DNA of 26,868 nucleotides from positions 1-26,868 of the forward strand of contig CAAHET010000004.1 in assembly GCA_900772565.1 (NCBI GenBank), in the 5' to 3' direction. Origin of the DNA: an uncultured Faecalibacterium sp. Lineage in GTDB: Bacteria; Bacillota; Clostridia; Oscillospirales; Ruminococcaceae. Positions 15,182 to 22,507 of this stretch are shown one piece after another. Made by a program: the position numbers and the translations under genes. The stretch's first letter is position 1; each line of letters starts with the position of its first letter. Below the pieces are notes generated by a model, which was not told the DNA's origin, did no database searches, and saw only the letters and a program-made list of their open reading frames with translations.

Positions 15182-15709
15182 ATGTGCAATTCTATGTTAA
15201 AGCGGGCCGTTGGTGCGCTCCTGTGCACAGCAGTTTTGCTGGCATCGTTTTCCGTTTATGCTTTTGCTGCAAAAGAACCGCAAAACGCAAACCCTTCCTC
15301 TGCCACGGTGTCCTTTGGTGTGCAAACTGCACAGTTTATCGAATCCCGCACCGAGATCGCTGCGGATGGCACACAGAGGCAGTATGGCACGCTGGCGTTT
15401 TCCTTTGAAGTCGAAAATGCTTCTTTTGAAGCCCATCTGCCGATCATACTGAAAAAGCTGCCAGATGGCAGTACGCAGTACGAAACCACAGCGGATTGGT
15501 TCAACGTTCAGGCAAAGCCGAACCGCAACGCCACCCTTCCGGCCGCACAGCAGGAAGCTGTTCCCAAGTGGTATGTAGAGCAGGCACAATGCACGGTTTA
15601 TGAATCGAACACCAAACCTGCCTGTTTCGTCCTGACCGTGCAGGGCGTGCTGCAGGACGAGAACTGGGATCGCGTGCCTTTCAGCGGTTCTAGCGAGTAT
15701 TACTTCTGA
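15182..15709 (+). CDS. secreted protein of unknown function
   Basis: A 175-residue protein with a Sec signal peptide: MLKRAVGALLCTAVLLASFS and a likely cleavage after AFAA (about residue 30). The mature region has beta-rich stretches (YGTLAFSFEVENASFEAH, PACFVLTVQGVL) and no enzyme motif I know. I chose ATG 15182, seven bases after GGAGG; an upstream ATG at 15128 lacks a ribosome binding site. It is 77 bases downstream of the lipoprotein gene and ends before a strong terminator. Confidence 0.7.
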   Translation: MCNSMLKRAVGALLCTAVLLASFSVYAFAAKEPQNANPSSATVSFGVQTAQFIESRTEIAADGTQRQYGTLAFSFEVENASFEAHLPIILKKLPDGSTQYETTADWFNVQAKPNRNATLPAAQQEAVPKWYVEQAQCTVYESNTKPACFVLTVQGVLQDENWDRVPFSGSSEYYF

Positions 15710-15758
15710 ATCACTCCTCTGTTTTTGACATTCTCTTTTTTATATCCCTAAACCAGAA

Positions 15759-15799
15759 CGAGAGCCGGCGGCTTACAAGCTACCGGCTCTCGCTTTTTT
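15759..15799 (+). terminator. terminator after the secreted-protein gene
   Basis: CGAGAGCCGG (15759-15768) pairs perfectly with CCGGCTCTCG (15783-15792), followed by CTTTTTT. It lies between convergent genes and may also help end htrA transcripts. Confidence 0.88.
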
Positions 15800-15809
15800 A
15801 TGCTGTTTT

Positions 15810-17192
15810 TTAGCTATTATTTGCGCCCTTTTCGCCAAGGGTGACGGTAACGGTCTGCATCTGACCGCCGCGTGCGACGGTGATCTCAATGGTGTCGCCG
15901 GCCTTGTGGTTCTGCATCAGGGTGCCAAGGTCGCTCTGGCTGGCGACCTCGCTGCCGTCTATGCTCACGATGCGGTCACCGGCCTGCAGGCCTGCCTTGT
16001 CGGCAGGGCCGCCCTTGACCACTTCCACGATGTAGACACCGTAGGCGTTCACGCCCAGCTGGGCGGCAGTCTGGGCGTCGGTCACAGCATAGTAGCTGAT
16101 GCCCAGATAGGGACGGCCGGTCACATAGCCGTTTTCCAGCAGTTCCTGCGCCACCTTGACGGCGTCATTTACCGGGATGGCAAAGCCCAGACCCTCGGCA
16201 TCGCTGTCGGAGGACTTTGCATTGACGATGCCCACCAGCTCGCCGTTCATGTTGAACAGGCCGCCGCCGGAGTTGCCGGGGCTGACGGAGGCATCCATCT
16301 GAATCAGGGACATGGTGTTGACAGAGTTCGAGCCCTGAATGCTGACGCTGCGGTTCAGGGCGCTGACGATGCCGCTGGTCACGGTGCCGCCCAGCTCGCC
16401 CAAGGGGTTGCCCACAGCCATGACGCTCTCGCCCACCTTCAGATTGTCGCTGTCGCCCACGGTGGCGGGGGTCAGGCCGGTGGCATCGATCTTGACCACG
16501 GCGATATCACTGGTGGTATCCTCACCCACCAGCGTAGCGGGGTAATCCTTGTCGCCGATGCTCACGGTGATGTTGGATGCACCGCTCACCACATGGGCGC
16601 AGGTAAGGATATAACCGTCCGAGCTGATGATGACGCCGCTGCCCGCGCCGCTCTCCACCTGACTCTGGCCGTACCAGGACCACTGGGAGTAGACCACCTG
16701 CTCGGTGGTGATGACCACCACGCTGGGGCTGACCATCTCAGCCACCTGTGCGGTGGTCAGGCCGGTGCCGCTGGTGGCGCTGATGGAATTGCCGGTGCTG
16801 TCGGTGCTGCTGTCAGAGTTGGCAGGGCGCTCCACCTGCTGGATGACCACCTTGCTGCCGCCGCCGTATTTTGCGCCCACAAAGCCGCCTGCAAAGCCCA
16901 TGGCTGCTGCCAGCACCAGTGCCACGGCGCTGCGCACCAGCTTTCCGCCGTTGAACTTCTTTTTGCGGCGGGGCTTTTCCGGCTGCGCGGGGGCGCTGTA
17001 CTGCGGCTGCTCCGGCGGGGTGGGCGGCACGCTGCCGCCGTCTGCCGGAGCGGTATACGCCGGGCGCACAGGCTGCGCCTCCGGCTCGTTATACTGGTTT
17101 GCCGTGTTCATGCCGCTGCTGCCCACGTTGGGGTAGCCGGTCTCGTTATTGGAAGCGGAATAATCGTATTCCCACTTGTTCTCGTTTTCCAT
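15810..17192 (-). CDS. htrA: HtrA/DegP-like trypsin-type serine protease with PDZ domain
   Basis: A 460-residue membrane-anchored quality-control protease. A long Pro/Gln-rich cytoplasmic N-terminus (1-75) ends in a basic patch (RRKKKF). A transmembrane segment follows at about 87-106, then a Ser/Thr linker and the protease domain with H200 (LTCAHVV), D229 (SDIAVVK) and S308 (GNSGGG). One PDZ domain spans roughly 362-453 (YLGISY...KGGPADKAGLQAGDRI). The triad is complete, so it should be active outside the membrane. ATG 17192 has GAAGGA nine bases upstream. A -10-like TACAAT lies at 17260-17255 on the minus strand, with only a weak -35. Confidence 0.94.
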   Translation of the reverse strand: MENENKWEYDYSASNNETGYPNVGSSGMNTANQYNEPEAQPVRPAYTAPADGGSVPPTPPEQPQYSAPAQPEKPRRKKKFNGGKLVRSAVALVLAAAMGFAGGFVGAKYGGGSKVVIQQVERPANSDSSTDSTGNSISATSGTGLTTAQVAEMVSPSVVVITTEQVVYSQWSWYGQSQVESGAGSGVIISSDGYILTCAHVVSGASNITVSIGDKDYPATLVGEDTTSDIAVVKIDATGLTPATVGDSDNLKVGESVMAVGNPLGELGGTVTSGIVSALNRSVSIQGSNSVNTMSLIQMDASVSPGNSGGGLFNMNGELVGIVNAKSSDSDAEGLGFAIPVNDAVKVAQELLENGYVTGRPYLGISYYAVTDAQTAAQLGVNAYGVYIVEVVKGGPADKAGLQAGDRIVSIDGSEVASQSDLGTLMQNHKAGDTIEITVARGGQMQTVTVTLGEKGANNS

Positions 17193-17330
17193 GTTACTAC
17201 ATCCTTCCCTCAAAGGCCGGTCCTCAGGGACATCTGTTCCTTTGAACTGTCCCTATTGTAACCGTCAAATGTGAAAATGAATCGCTTGCGCCGTGAAGAA
17301 TATGTGAAATGCGGTCCTGCTTTTCTGCCC

Positions 17331-17359
17331 TTGACAGCAGCGTTTCCGCTTGCTATTGT
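17331..17359 (+). promoter_or_regulatory. promoter of the GNAT-MnmM gene
   Basis: Perfect TTGACA (17331-17336), a 17-base spacer ending in TGC, and TATTGT (17354-17359), forming an extended -10. Confidence 0.8.
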
Positions 17360-17396
17360 AAGGGAAGAACATCGGCCCGTCAAGGAGGAGCTTTTT

Positions 17397-18263
17397 ATGG
17401 AACTGCGCCGCACCGAACAGGGGTTTGCCCTGTATAAAGAAAAGGACTGCATCGGAGAGTGCACCCTCTCCCCCGCCCCCAAGGGCGCACAGCTTGCCGC
17501 CCTGTGCATCCTGCCCCGGTGGCGGCGCAAGGGCTACGGCTCCTACCTGTTAAAAGAAGTATTGCGCAGCTTTGGCGGCTATGACCGGGAAGCTGCCACT
17601 GTGTTTACCGCCCCACTGCCGGAAAACGCCGCCGAGCTTGCCTTCTGGGGCAAATTCGGCTTTGCCGCCGAGGGCGGGCAGCTGGTGCGCCGCCGCACCC
17701 CGGACTTGACGGCGGTCAAGTTCGTGCAGGACTTTTTAGCCGCCCGGCTGGTGCACCCGCAGCTGTGCGTGGACGCTACCTGCGGCAACGGCGGCGACAC
17801 CGCCTTTCTGTGCCATCTGACCGCCCCCGCCGGGCGGGTGCTGGCCTTTGACGTGCAGCCCGAAGCCATCCGCTCCACCCGCGCCCGGCTGGAACAGGCA
17901 GGCGTGCCCGCCGACCGGTACGAGCTTATCTGCGGCAGCCATGCCGACCTGTTACAGTATGTGCAGCCCGGCACCGCCGATGCAGTCATGTTCAACTTCG
18001 GCTGGCTGCCGGGGGCAGACCACGGGGTGTTTTCCACCGCACAGAGCAGCATCCCCGCCTTGCAGGCGGCATTGCAGGCGGTGCGCCCCGGCGGCATCGT
18101 GAGCGCCATCCTGTACAGTGGGGCGGTCATCGGCTCGGACGAAAAACAGGCGGTGCTGCGCTTTCTTCAGGAACTTCCGCTCAAAAGTTTCACCGTTCTG
18201 GTGTGTGATTTTGCCAATTGGGCCGAAACTGCCCCTCTGCCCTGCCTGATCCTGAAAAAATAA
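17397..18263 (+). CDS. mnmM: GNAT acetyltransferase domain fused to MnmM-type tRNA U34 methyltransferase
   Basis: A 288-residue two-domain protein. Residues 1-100 form a compact GNAT domain with the acetyl-CoA motif LCILPRWRRKGYGSYLL (36-52) and FWGKFGF near its end. Residues 102-288 match the MnmM (YtqB) SAM-dependent methyltransferase family: VDATCGNGGDT (125-135) binds SAM, then FDVQPEAI, NFGWLPGADH (200-209), and the terminal FANW...PCLILKK. Gram-positive MnmM methylates nm5s2U34 to mnm5s2U34 in tRNA. AAGGAGGAG stands ahead of ATG 17397. The reading frame is continuous, so this is one protein. The job of the acetyltransferase half is unknown. Confidence 0.88.
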   Translation: MELRRTEQGFALYKEKDCIGECTLSPAPKGAQLAALCILPRWRRKGYGSYLLKEVLRSFGGYDREAATVFTAPLPENAAELAFWGKFGFAAEGGQLVRRRTPDLTAVKFVQDFLAARLVHPQLCVDATCGNGGDTAFLCHLTAPAGRVLAFDVQPEAIRSTRARLEQAGVPADRYELICGSHADLLQYVQPGTADAVMFNFGWLPGADHGVFSTAQSSIPALQAALQAVRPGGIVSAILYSGAVIGSDEKQAVLRFLQELPLKSFTVLVCDFANWAETAPLPCLILKK

Positions 18264-18272
18264 CGAAAACCC

Positions 18273-18301
18273 TTGCATTATCACGCGTTTTCGTATAGAA
18301 T
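18273..18301 (+). promoter_or_regulatory. candidate promoter of the prfC leader
   Basis: TTGCAT (18273-18278), 17-base spacer and TAGAAT (18296-18301). Transcription would start near 18307, ahead of the hairpin at 18328-18368. I find no equally good promoter between that hairpin and prfC. Confidence 0.55.
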
Positions 18302-18310
18302 AAGGTGCGT

Positions 18311-18346
18311 ATGTGTAAAAACAAGAACCCTCTCCGTCACGGCTGA
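18311..18346 (+). CDS. possible prfC leader peptide of 11 codons
   Basis: ATG at 18311 opens a short frame, MCKNKNPLRHG, ending in UGA followed by C (18344-18347). The stop codon sits in the loop of the terminator at 18328-18368. AAGG stands about five bases upstream but would be missing from a transcript starting at 18307, so translation would be leaderless or depend on readthrough from mnmM. The frame may be chance; it is listed because of its position. Confidence 0.3.
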   Translation: MCKNKNPLRHG

Positions 18347-18368
18347 CATCATGCCGGAGAGGTTTTTT
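18328..18368 (+). terminator. terminator between mnmM and prfC (possible attenuator)
   Basis: CCTCTCCG (18329-18336) pairs with CGGAGAGG (18355-18362), followed by TTTTTT. The arm sequence resembles the ends of the genomic repeat elements, so it may derive from one. It may end mnmM transcripts, or attenuate prfC, or both. Confidence 0.8.
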
Positions 18369-18466
18369 CTCAGAAAGCAGGATGGAGGCTCCCATGTAAG
18401 ACACCATCTGTCTGCCATTCATTCTCTGCCTTGCAAAGGCAATTTTTATAGGAGAAACTACGATCT

Positions 18467-20071
18467 ATGACAAATCGTGAAGAGATCGAACGCCGCAGGA
18501 CGTTCGCCATCATCAGCCACCCCGACGCCGGTAAGACCACCCTTACCGAAAAGCTGCTGCTGTACGGTGGAGCCATCAATCAGGCTGGTTCCGTCAAGGG
18601 CAAGCAGAGCGCAAAGCACGCCGTGTCCGACTGGATGGACATTGAAAAGCAGCGTGGTATCTCGGTCACCTCTTCGGTGCTGCAGTTCAACTACGCCGGC
18701 AAGTGCGTGAACATTCTGGACACCCCCGGCCATCAGGACTTCTCGGAGGATACCTACCGCACCCTGATGGCGGCAGACTCTGCCGTCATGGTCATCGACG
18801 CCGCAAAGGGCGTTGAGGCGCAGACCATCAAACTGTTCAAGGTTTGCACCCTGCGCCATATCCCCATTTTTACCTTCATCAACAAGATGGACCGCGAAGC
18901 CCGCGACCCCTTTGAGCTGATGGAGAACATTGAGGAGATTCTGGGCATCAAGACCTACCCCATGAACTGGCCTATCGGCTGCGGCAAGGAGTTCAAGGGC
19001 GTGTTCGACCGCAACGCACGCAAGGTGCTGGCTTTTTCCAGCGATGGCCGCGCCAACGGCGTGAAGAAGGTCAGCGAGACCGAGGCCGAGCTGGGCGACC
19101 CCGCACTGGACGATCTGCTGACCCCCTACCTGCACCAGCAGCTGGTGGACGAGATCGAGCTGCTGGACGGCGCTGCCGAGGAGTTTGATCTGGAAAAGGT
19201 GCTGCGCGGCGAATTAAGCCCCGTGTTCTTCGGTTCTGCTCTGACCAACTTCGGCGTGGAGCCCTTCCTTGAAAACTTCCTGCGGCTCACCTCCGCCCCG
19301 CTGGCCCGCGTGGACAGCCTGACCGGCGAGCCGGTGGACCCCTGCCGGGACGAGTTCTCCGCCTTTATCTTTAAAATTCAGGCCAACATGAACAAGGCAC
19401 ACCGCGACCGCATTGCCTTTATGCGTATCTGCTCCGGCAAGTTCGAGCGCGGCATGGAAGCCTACCATGTGCAGGAGGGCAAGAACATCAAGCTGGCCAC
19501 CGGCACTCAGCTGATGGCGCAGGATCGCGCCATCGTGGACGAAGCTTACGCCGGTGACATCATCGGCCTGTTCGACCCGGGCATCTTCTCCATCGGCGAC
19601 ACGTTGTGCACCGGCAAAAAGAAGGTGCAGTTCGCGGGCATCCCCACCTTCTCCCCGGAGCACTTTGCCCGCATTGAGCAGAAGGACACCATGAAGCGCA
19701 AGCAGTTTGTGAAGGGTATGGAGCAGATCGCGCAGGAAGGCGCCATCCAGATCTTCCGCGAAGTGGGCGGCGGCATGGAAGAAGTGGTGGTCGGCGTGGT
19801 CGGCGTGCTGCAGCTGGAAGTGCTGGAGTACCGCCTGAACACCGAGTACAACGTGGAAATTCGGATGCAGCAGCTGCCCTTTGAGCAGCTGCGCTGGGTG
19901 CAGAACGACCCCGACGCCTACAACCTGCGGGAGCTGGACCTGACCAGCGACACCAAGGCTGTGGAGGACATGAAGGGCAACCGTCTGCTGCTGTTCACCT
20001 CCGACTGGGCGGTGCGCTGGGCAGAGACCCACAACGAGAGCTTGCAGCTGAGCGAGTTCGGCAACATCTGA
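18467..20071 (+). CDS. prfC: peptide chain release factor 3
   Basis: RF3 (534 residues) is the translational GTPase that removes RF1/RF2 from the ribosome after peptide release. The G domain shows G1 SHPDAGKTT (17-25), the switch region KQRGISVTSSV (61-71), G3 DTPGHQDF (85-92) and G4 NKMD (139-142). The RF3-specific MDIEKQRGISV and the C-terminal LFTSDWAVRWAE separate it from EF-G. The length is normal. The ATG is 12 bases after AGGAG, a long gap. The 200-base region before it carries a promoter, a tiny frame and a terminator. Confidence 0.96.
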   Translation: MTNREEIERRRTFAIISHPDAGKTTLTEKLLLYGGAINQAGSVKGKQSAKHAVSDWMDIEKQRGISVTSSVLQFNYAGKCVNILDTPGHQDFSEDTYRTLMAADSAVMVIDAAKGVEAQTIKLFKVCTLRHIPIFTFINKMDREARDPFELMENIEEILGIKTYPMNWPIGCGKEFKGVFDRNARKVLAFSSDGRANGVKKVSETEAELGDPALDDLLTPYLHQQLVDEIELLDGAAEEFDLEKVLRGELSPVFFGSALTNFGVEPFLENFLRLTSAPLARVDSLTGEPVDPCRDEFSAFIFKIQANMNKAHRDRIAFMRICSGKFERGMEAYHVQEGKNIKLATGTQLMAQDRAIVDEAYAGDIIGLFDPGIFSIGDTLCTGKKKVQFAGIPTFSPEHFARIEQKDTMKRKQFVKGMEQIAQEGAIQIFREVGGGMEEVVVGVVGVLQLEVLEYRLNTEYNVEIRMQQLPFEQLRWVQNDPDAYNLRELDLTSDTKAVEDMKGNRLLLFTSDWAVRWAETHNESLQLSEFGNI

Positions 20072-20073
20072 TA

Positions 20074-20117
20074 AAAGAGCGCTGCGGAGTGCACCTGCGC
20101 TCCGCAGTTCTTTTTTA
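20074..20117 (+). terminator. terminator of prfC
   Basis: CTGCGGAG (20082-20089) pairs with CTCCGCAG (20100-20107), followed by TTCTTTTTT. Confidence 0.88.
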
Positions 20118-20202
20118 TAGAATAAAAAACACAACAAAGTATGCTAGACTAGAATGAGGGTTCCCATTGCGGGGAACACTGCTGGCATGGAGGGTAAAGT
20201 AT

Positions 20203-21186
20203 ATGCAGAACATCAACATTGGCAAAAGCGGCATTTCCGTGCCGTTTCTGGGCATGGGTACATGGGCCATCGGCGGCGGTGCATGGTGGGGCGATAACGA
20301 CGATGCACTGTCGGTAAAGGCCATCCAGACCGCCGTGGAACAGGGCATCCAGTGGATCGACACTGCGCCCATCTACGGGCTGTTCCACAGCGAAGAAGTG
20401 GTAGGCGAAGCCATGAAGCACATCGACCGCGACAAGGTGGTGCTTTCCACCAAGTGCGGCTTGGAGTGGCGGCACGAAGCCCCCATCCTGCACAAGGTAG
20501 TGGACGGCGTGCAGGTGTACCGCGACCTCTCCGCCAAGGGCATCATTGAGGACGTGGAGGACAGCCTGCGCCGTCTGCACACCGACCATCTGGACGTGCT
20601 GTACACCCACTGGCAGAGCCCGGACTTCGGCGTGTACCCGCTGGAAGAGACCATGGAAGCCATGATGAAGCTGAAGGAGCAGGGCAAGATCCGTGCCATC
20701 GGTGCTTCCAACGTCACCTCTGATATCATCCGGGGCTACTGCCAGTACGGTCAGCTGGACGTCATTCAGGAAAAGTACAGTCTGCTGACCCGCCGCATTG
20801 AAAAGCAGCTGCTGCCCACCTGCAAGGAGCTGGGTGTCTCGGTACAGGCTTACTCTCCGCTGGAGCAGGGGCTGCTGACCGGCAAGGTGACCATGGACAC
20901 CACCTACCCGGAGGGCAGCACCCGCAACACGAACCCTTGCTTCCAGCCCACCCGCCGGGCACAGGCGCTGGAACTGCTGGCAAAGTGGAGCGATTTGACC
21001 GAGAAGTACGACTGCACCATGGCACAGCTGGTCATTGCCCTGACCGCCCGCATGATCCCCGGGCTGCACGTTCTGTGCGGTGCCCGCAAGCCGGAGCAGG
21101 TGCTGGACAACGCCGGTGCCATGCACATCAAGCTGGACGGTGCCGACGCCGTCCGCATGAAGTGGGACGTGGACGCGATCTCCTGA
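20203..21186 (+). CDS. aldo/keto reductase
   Basis: A 327-residue TIM-barrel NADPH-dependent reductase. The catalytic tetrad is D53, Y58, K84 and H136 (WIDTAPIYG, STKCG, YTHWQ). Cofactor-binding parts are GASNV, then ARKPEQVLDN near the C-terminus. Members reduce aldehydes and ketones to alcohols; the substrate is unknown. ATG 20203 has GGAGGG eight bases upstream; an earlier in-frame start at 20167 lacks such a site. A -10-like TAGAAT is at 20150-20155. It forms its own unit with a terminator. Confidence 0.93.
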   Translation: MQNINIGKSGISVPFLGMGTWAIGGGAWWGDNDDALSVKAIQTAVEQGIQWIDTAPIYGLFHSEEVVGEAMKHIDRDKVVLSTKCGLEWRHEAPILHKVVDGVQVYRDLSAKGIIEDVEDSLRRLHTDHLDVLYTHWQSPDFGVYPLEETMEAMMKLKEQGKIRAIGASNVTSDIIRGYCQYGQLDVIQEKYSLLTRRIEKQLLPTCKELGVSVQAYSPLEQGLLTGKVTMDTTYPEGSTRNTNPCFQPTRRAQALELLAKWSDLTEKYDCTMAQLVIALTARMIPGLHVLCGARKPEQVLDNAGAMHIKLDGADAVRMKWDVDAIS

Positions 21187-21196
21187 GGATAAACAG

Positions 21197-21238
21197 AACA
21201 ACACCGGAGCATCTTCGGACGCTCCGGTGTTGTTTTTT
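21197..21238. terminator. terminator between the aldo/keto reductase and sigma-factor genes
   Basis: AACAACACCGGAGC (21197-21210) pairs perfectly with GCTCCGGTGTTGTT (21221-21234), then TTTT. It lies between convergent genes. The plus-strand tract is much the better one. Confidence 0.9.
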
Positions 21239-21239
21239 A

Positions 21240-21725
21240 TCATTTCTGCTGTTCCAGCATGGTCTGGAGGCGGGTCTTGGCGCGGTAATAGGTCACCCGC
21301 GCCCATGCGGCATTGTGGCCGAAGATGGCCCCGATGCGGTCAAAGGGCAGTTCACCGAACACCCGCAGGCTGAAAACTTCCTTATAAGGCTCTTCCAGCG
21401 CGTGCAGACATTGGTGCACCGTAAAGGCGGCGTCCTTGTCCACCAGCAGCTGCGCGATGTCCGGGCTGTCGGCGGCTTTTGTTTCGGCATCTTCCAGCGG
21501 GGCGGCGTGCTTTGCGCGGCGGCAGTGGTCGTAGTAGGCATTGCGCGCCACCGTGAACAGCCACGCCCGCACATCCTGCTTGCCGTCATAATCTTTCAGG
21601 CCGTCCAGCGCCCGGAAAAAGGTCTCCTGTGTCAGCTCCTCCGCCAGCGTCTCGCTGCGGGTAAGCCCCTGCAAAAACAGGCAGACGTCCCGGAAGTAGA
21701 GCCGGTAGATGGTTTCAATGTCCAT
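21240..21725 (-). CDS. ECF-type RNA polymerase sigma factor
   Basis: A 161-residue sigma-70 family protein of the ECF group. Region 2 spans about 5-72 (YRLYFRDVCLFLQ, AEELTQETFFRAL, VRAWLFTVARNAYYDHCRR). Region 4 is in the C-terminal 60 residues (LPFDRIGAIFGHNAAWARVTYYRAKTRL). There is no region 3. I chose ATG 21725 because GGAG lies eight bases upstream; in-frame ATGs at 21731 and 21743 are possible. It follows a zf-HC2 protein gene by five bases and is presumably cotranscribed with and regulated by that protein. Confidence 0.9.
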   Translation of the reverse strand: MDIETIYRLYFRDVCLFLQGLTRSETLAEELTQETFFRALDGLKDYDGKQDVRAWLFTVARNAYYDHCRRAKHAAPLEDAETKAADSPDIAQLLVDKDAAFTVHQCLHALEEPYKEVFSLRVFGELPFDRIGAIFGHNAAWARVTYYRAKTRLQTMLEQQK

Positions 21726-21730
21726 AGGCA

Positions 21731-22381
21731 TCACTCCGGCCATTCGACCTCATCCCATGCCGCGGGCTCGCTGCCCACCGCATACCATGTGCCGTCCTGA
21801 CCGTTGAACGCCACCGTCATGTCCGCTGTCTCCACCACCGCCGAACGGTTGGTGCGCATCCATCCGGTGCAGCGGAGAAGGTCGGTGTCCCTTTGCAGCA
21901 GCTTGTCAAGGGCATCGTGCACCCACGGGATGCGGTAGCGGATGGCCTCGTAGTGCTCGTCGGCATGGGTCGGCTTCAGGTATACGTCCTCGGCGCGGGT
22001 CTCCAGCACCCAGCCGTCGGCACCGTTTTCTGCCTGCTGGTAGTAAGCCTGCAATCGTGCATCAAAAAAGGATACCCGGTCACAGGCGGTGTAGCCGTAC
22101 CAGCCAAAGCCGCACACCGCCGCCAGCGCCAGCGCTGCCGCAAAGCTGCACAGCATGGTACGCAGACGGCGGCGGTTCAGGCTGCTGCGGATGTTTTTCA
22201 GCGGTGCATCCGGCTGGGGCTCCGGCTGCACCGGCACCGGCTTTTCCATCCGTTCCAGCTCTGCACGGCAGGCGGGACACGCTGCAAGGTGCTGCTCCAC
22301 CAGCGCGCTGCTGGCGGGGCTTGCAAGCTTTTCGGCGTACAGGGGCAGTAAATCGCGGATCACGTCACATTCCAGTTTCAT
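21731..22381 (-). CDS. zf-HC2 domain membrane protein, probable anti-sigma factor
   Basis: A 216-residue single-pass protein. The N-terminal zinc-finger part has H31-x3-C35-x2-C38 (EQHLAACPACRAEL), as in zinc-binding anti-sigma domains. A Pro-rich linker follows, then a transmembrane helix at about 76-96 and an external domain of 120 residues with no recognised fold. It should hold the ECF sigma factor at the membrane until a signal arrives. ATG 22381 (MKLECD) is eight bases after GGAGG; ATG 22387 would be only two bases away. It precedes the sigma gene, the reverse of the usual order. Confidence 0.85.
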   Translation of the reverse strand: MKLECDVIRDLLPLYAEKLASPASSALVEQHLAACPACRAELERMEKPVPVQPEPQPDAPLKNIRSSLNRRRLRTMLCSFAAALALAAVCGFGWYGYTACDRVSFFDARLQAYYQQAENGADGWVLETRAEDVYLKPTHADEHYEAIRYRIPWVHDALDKLLQRDTDLLRCTGWMRTNRSAVVETADMTVAFNGQDGTWYAVGSEPAAWDEVEWPE

Positions 22382-22461
22382 GGTCATTTCCTCCTTTGTG
22401 GGCTTTATTGTGCCCTTTCACCCCAATAACGCACAAAGAGGAAAAACGTTACAGCTTTTTC

Positions 22462-22504
22462 AAAAAACTCCCCCAGCCACGCAGAAGCGAAGGCTGAGGG
22501 AGTT
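22462..22504 (-). terminator. terminator of the M23-like gene
   Basis: AACTCCCCCAGCC (22466-22478) pairs with GGCTGAGGGAGTT (22492-22504) with one mismatch. A T-tract follows on the minus strand. Confidence 0.85.
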
Positions 22505-22507
22505 TGT

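Noticed and set aside
15906..17261. A 451-codon open frame on the plus strand
   Set aside because: Antisense shadow of htrA; its His/Ala/Gly-rich sequence is typical of a reversed GC-rich gene.
18382..18399. A five-codon frame ATG...ATG TAA in the prfC leader
   Set aside because: No usable ribosome binding site spacing and no link to a hairpin; the 11-codon frame at 18311 is the better leader candidate.
20149..21306. A 385-codon open frame on the minus strand
   Set aside because: Antisense shadow of the aldo/keto reductase, crossing the convergent terminator.
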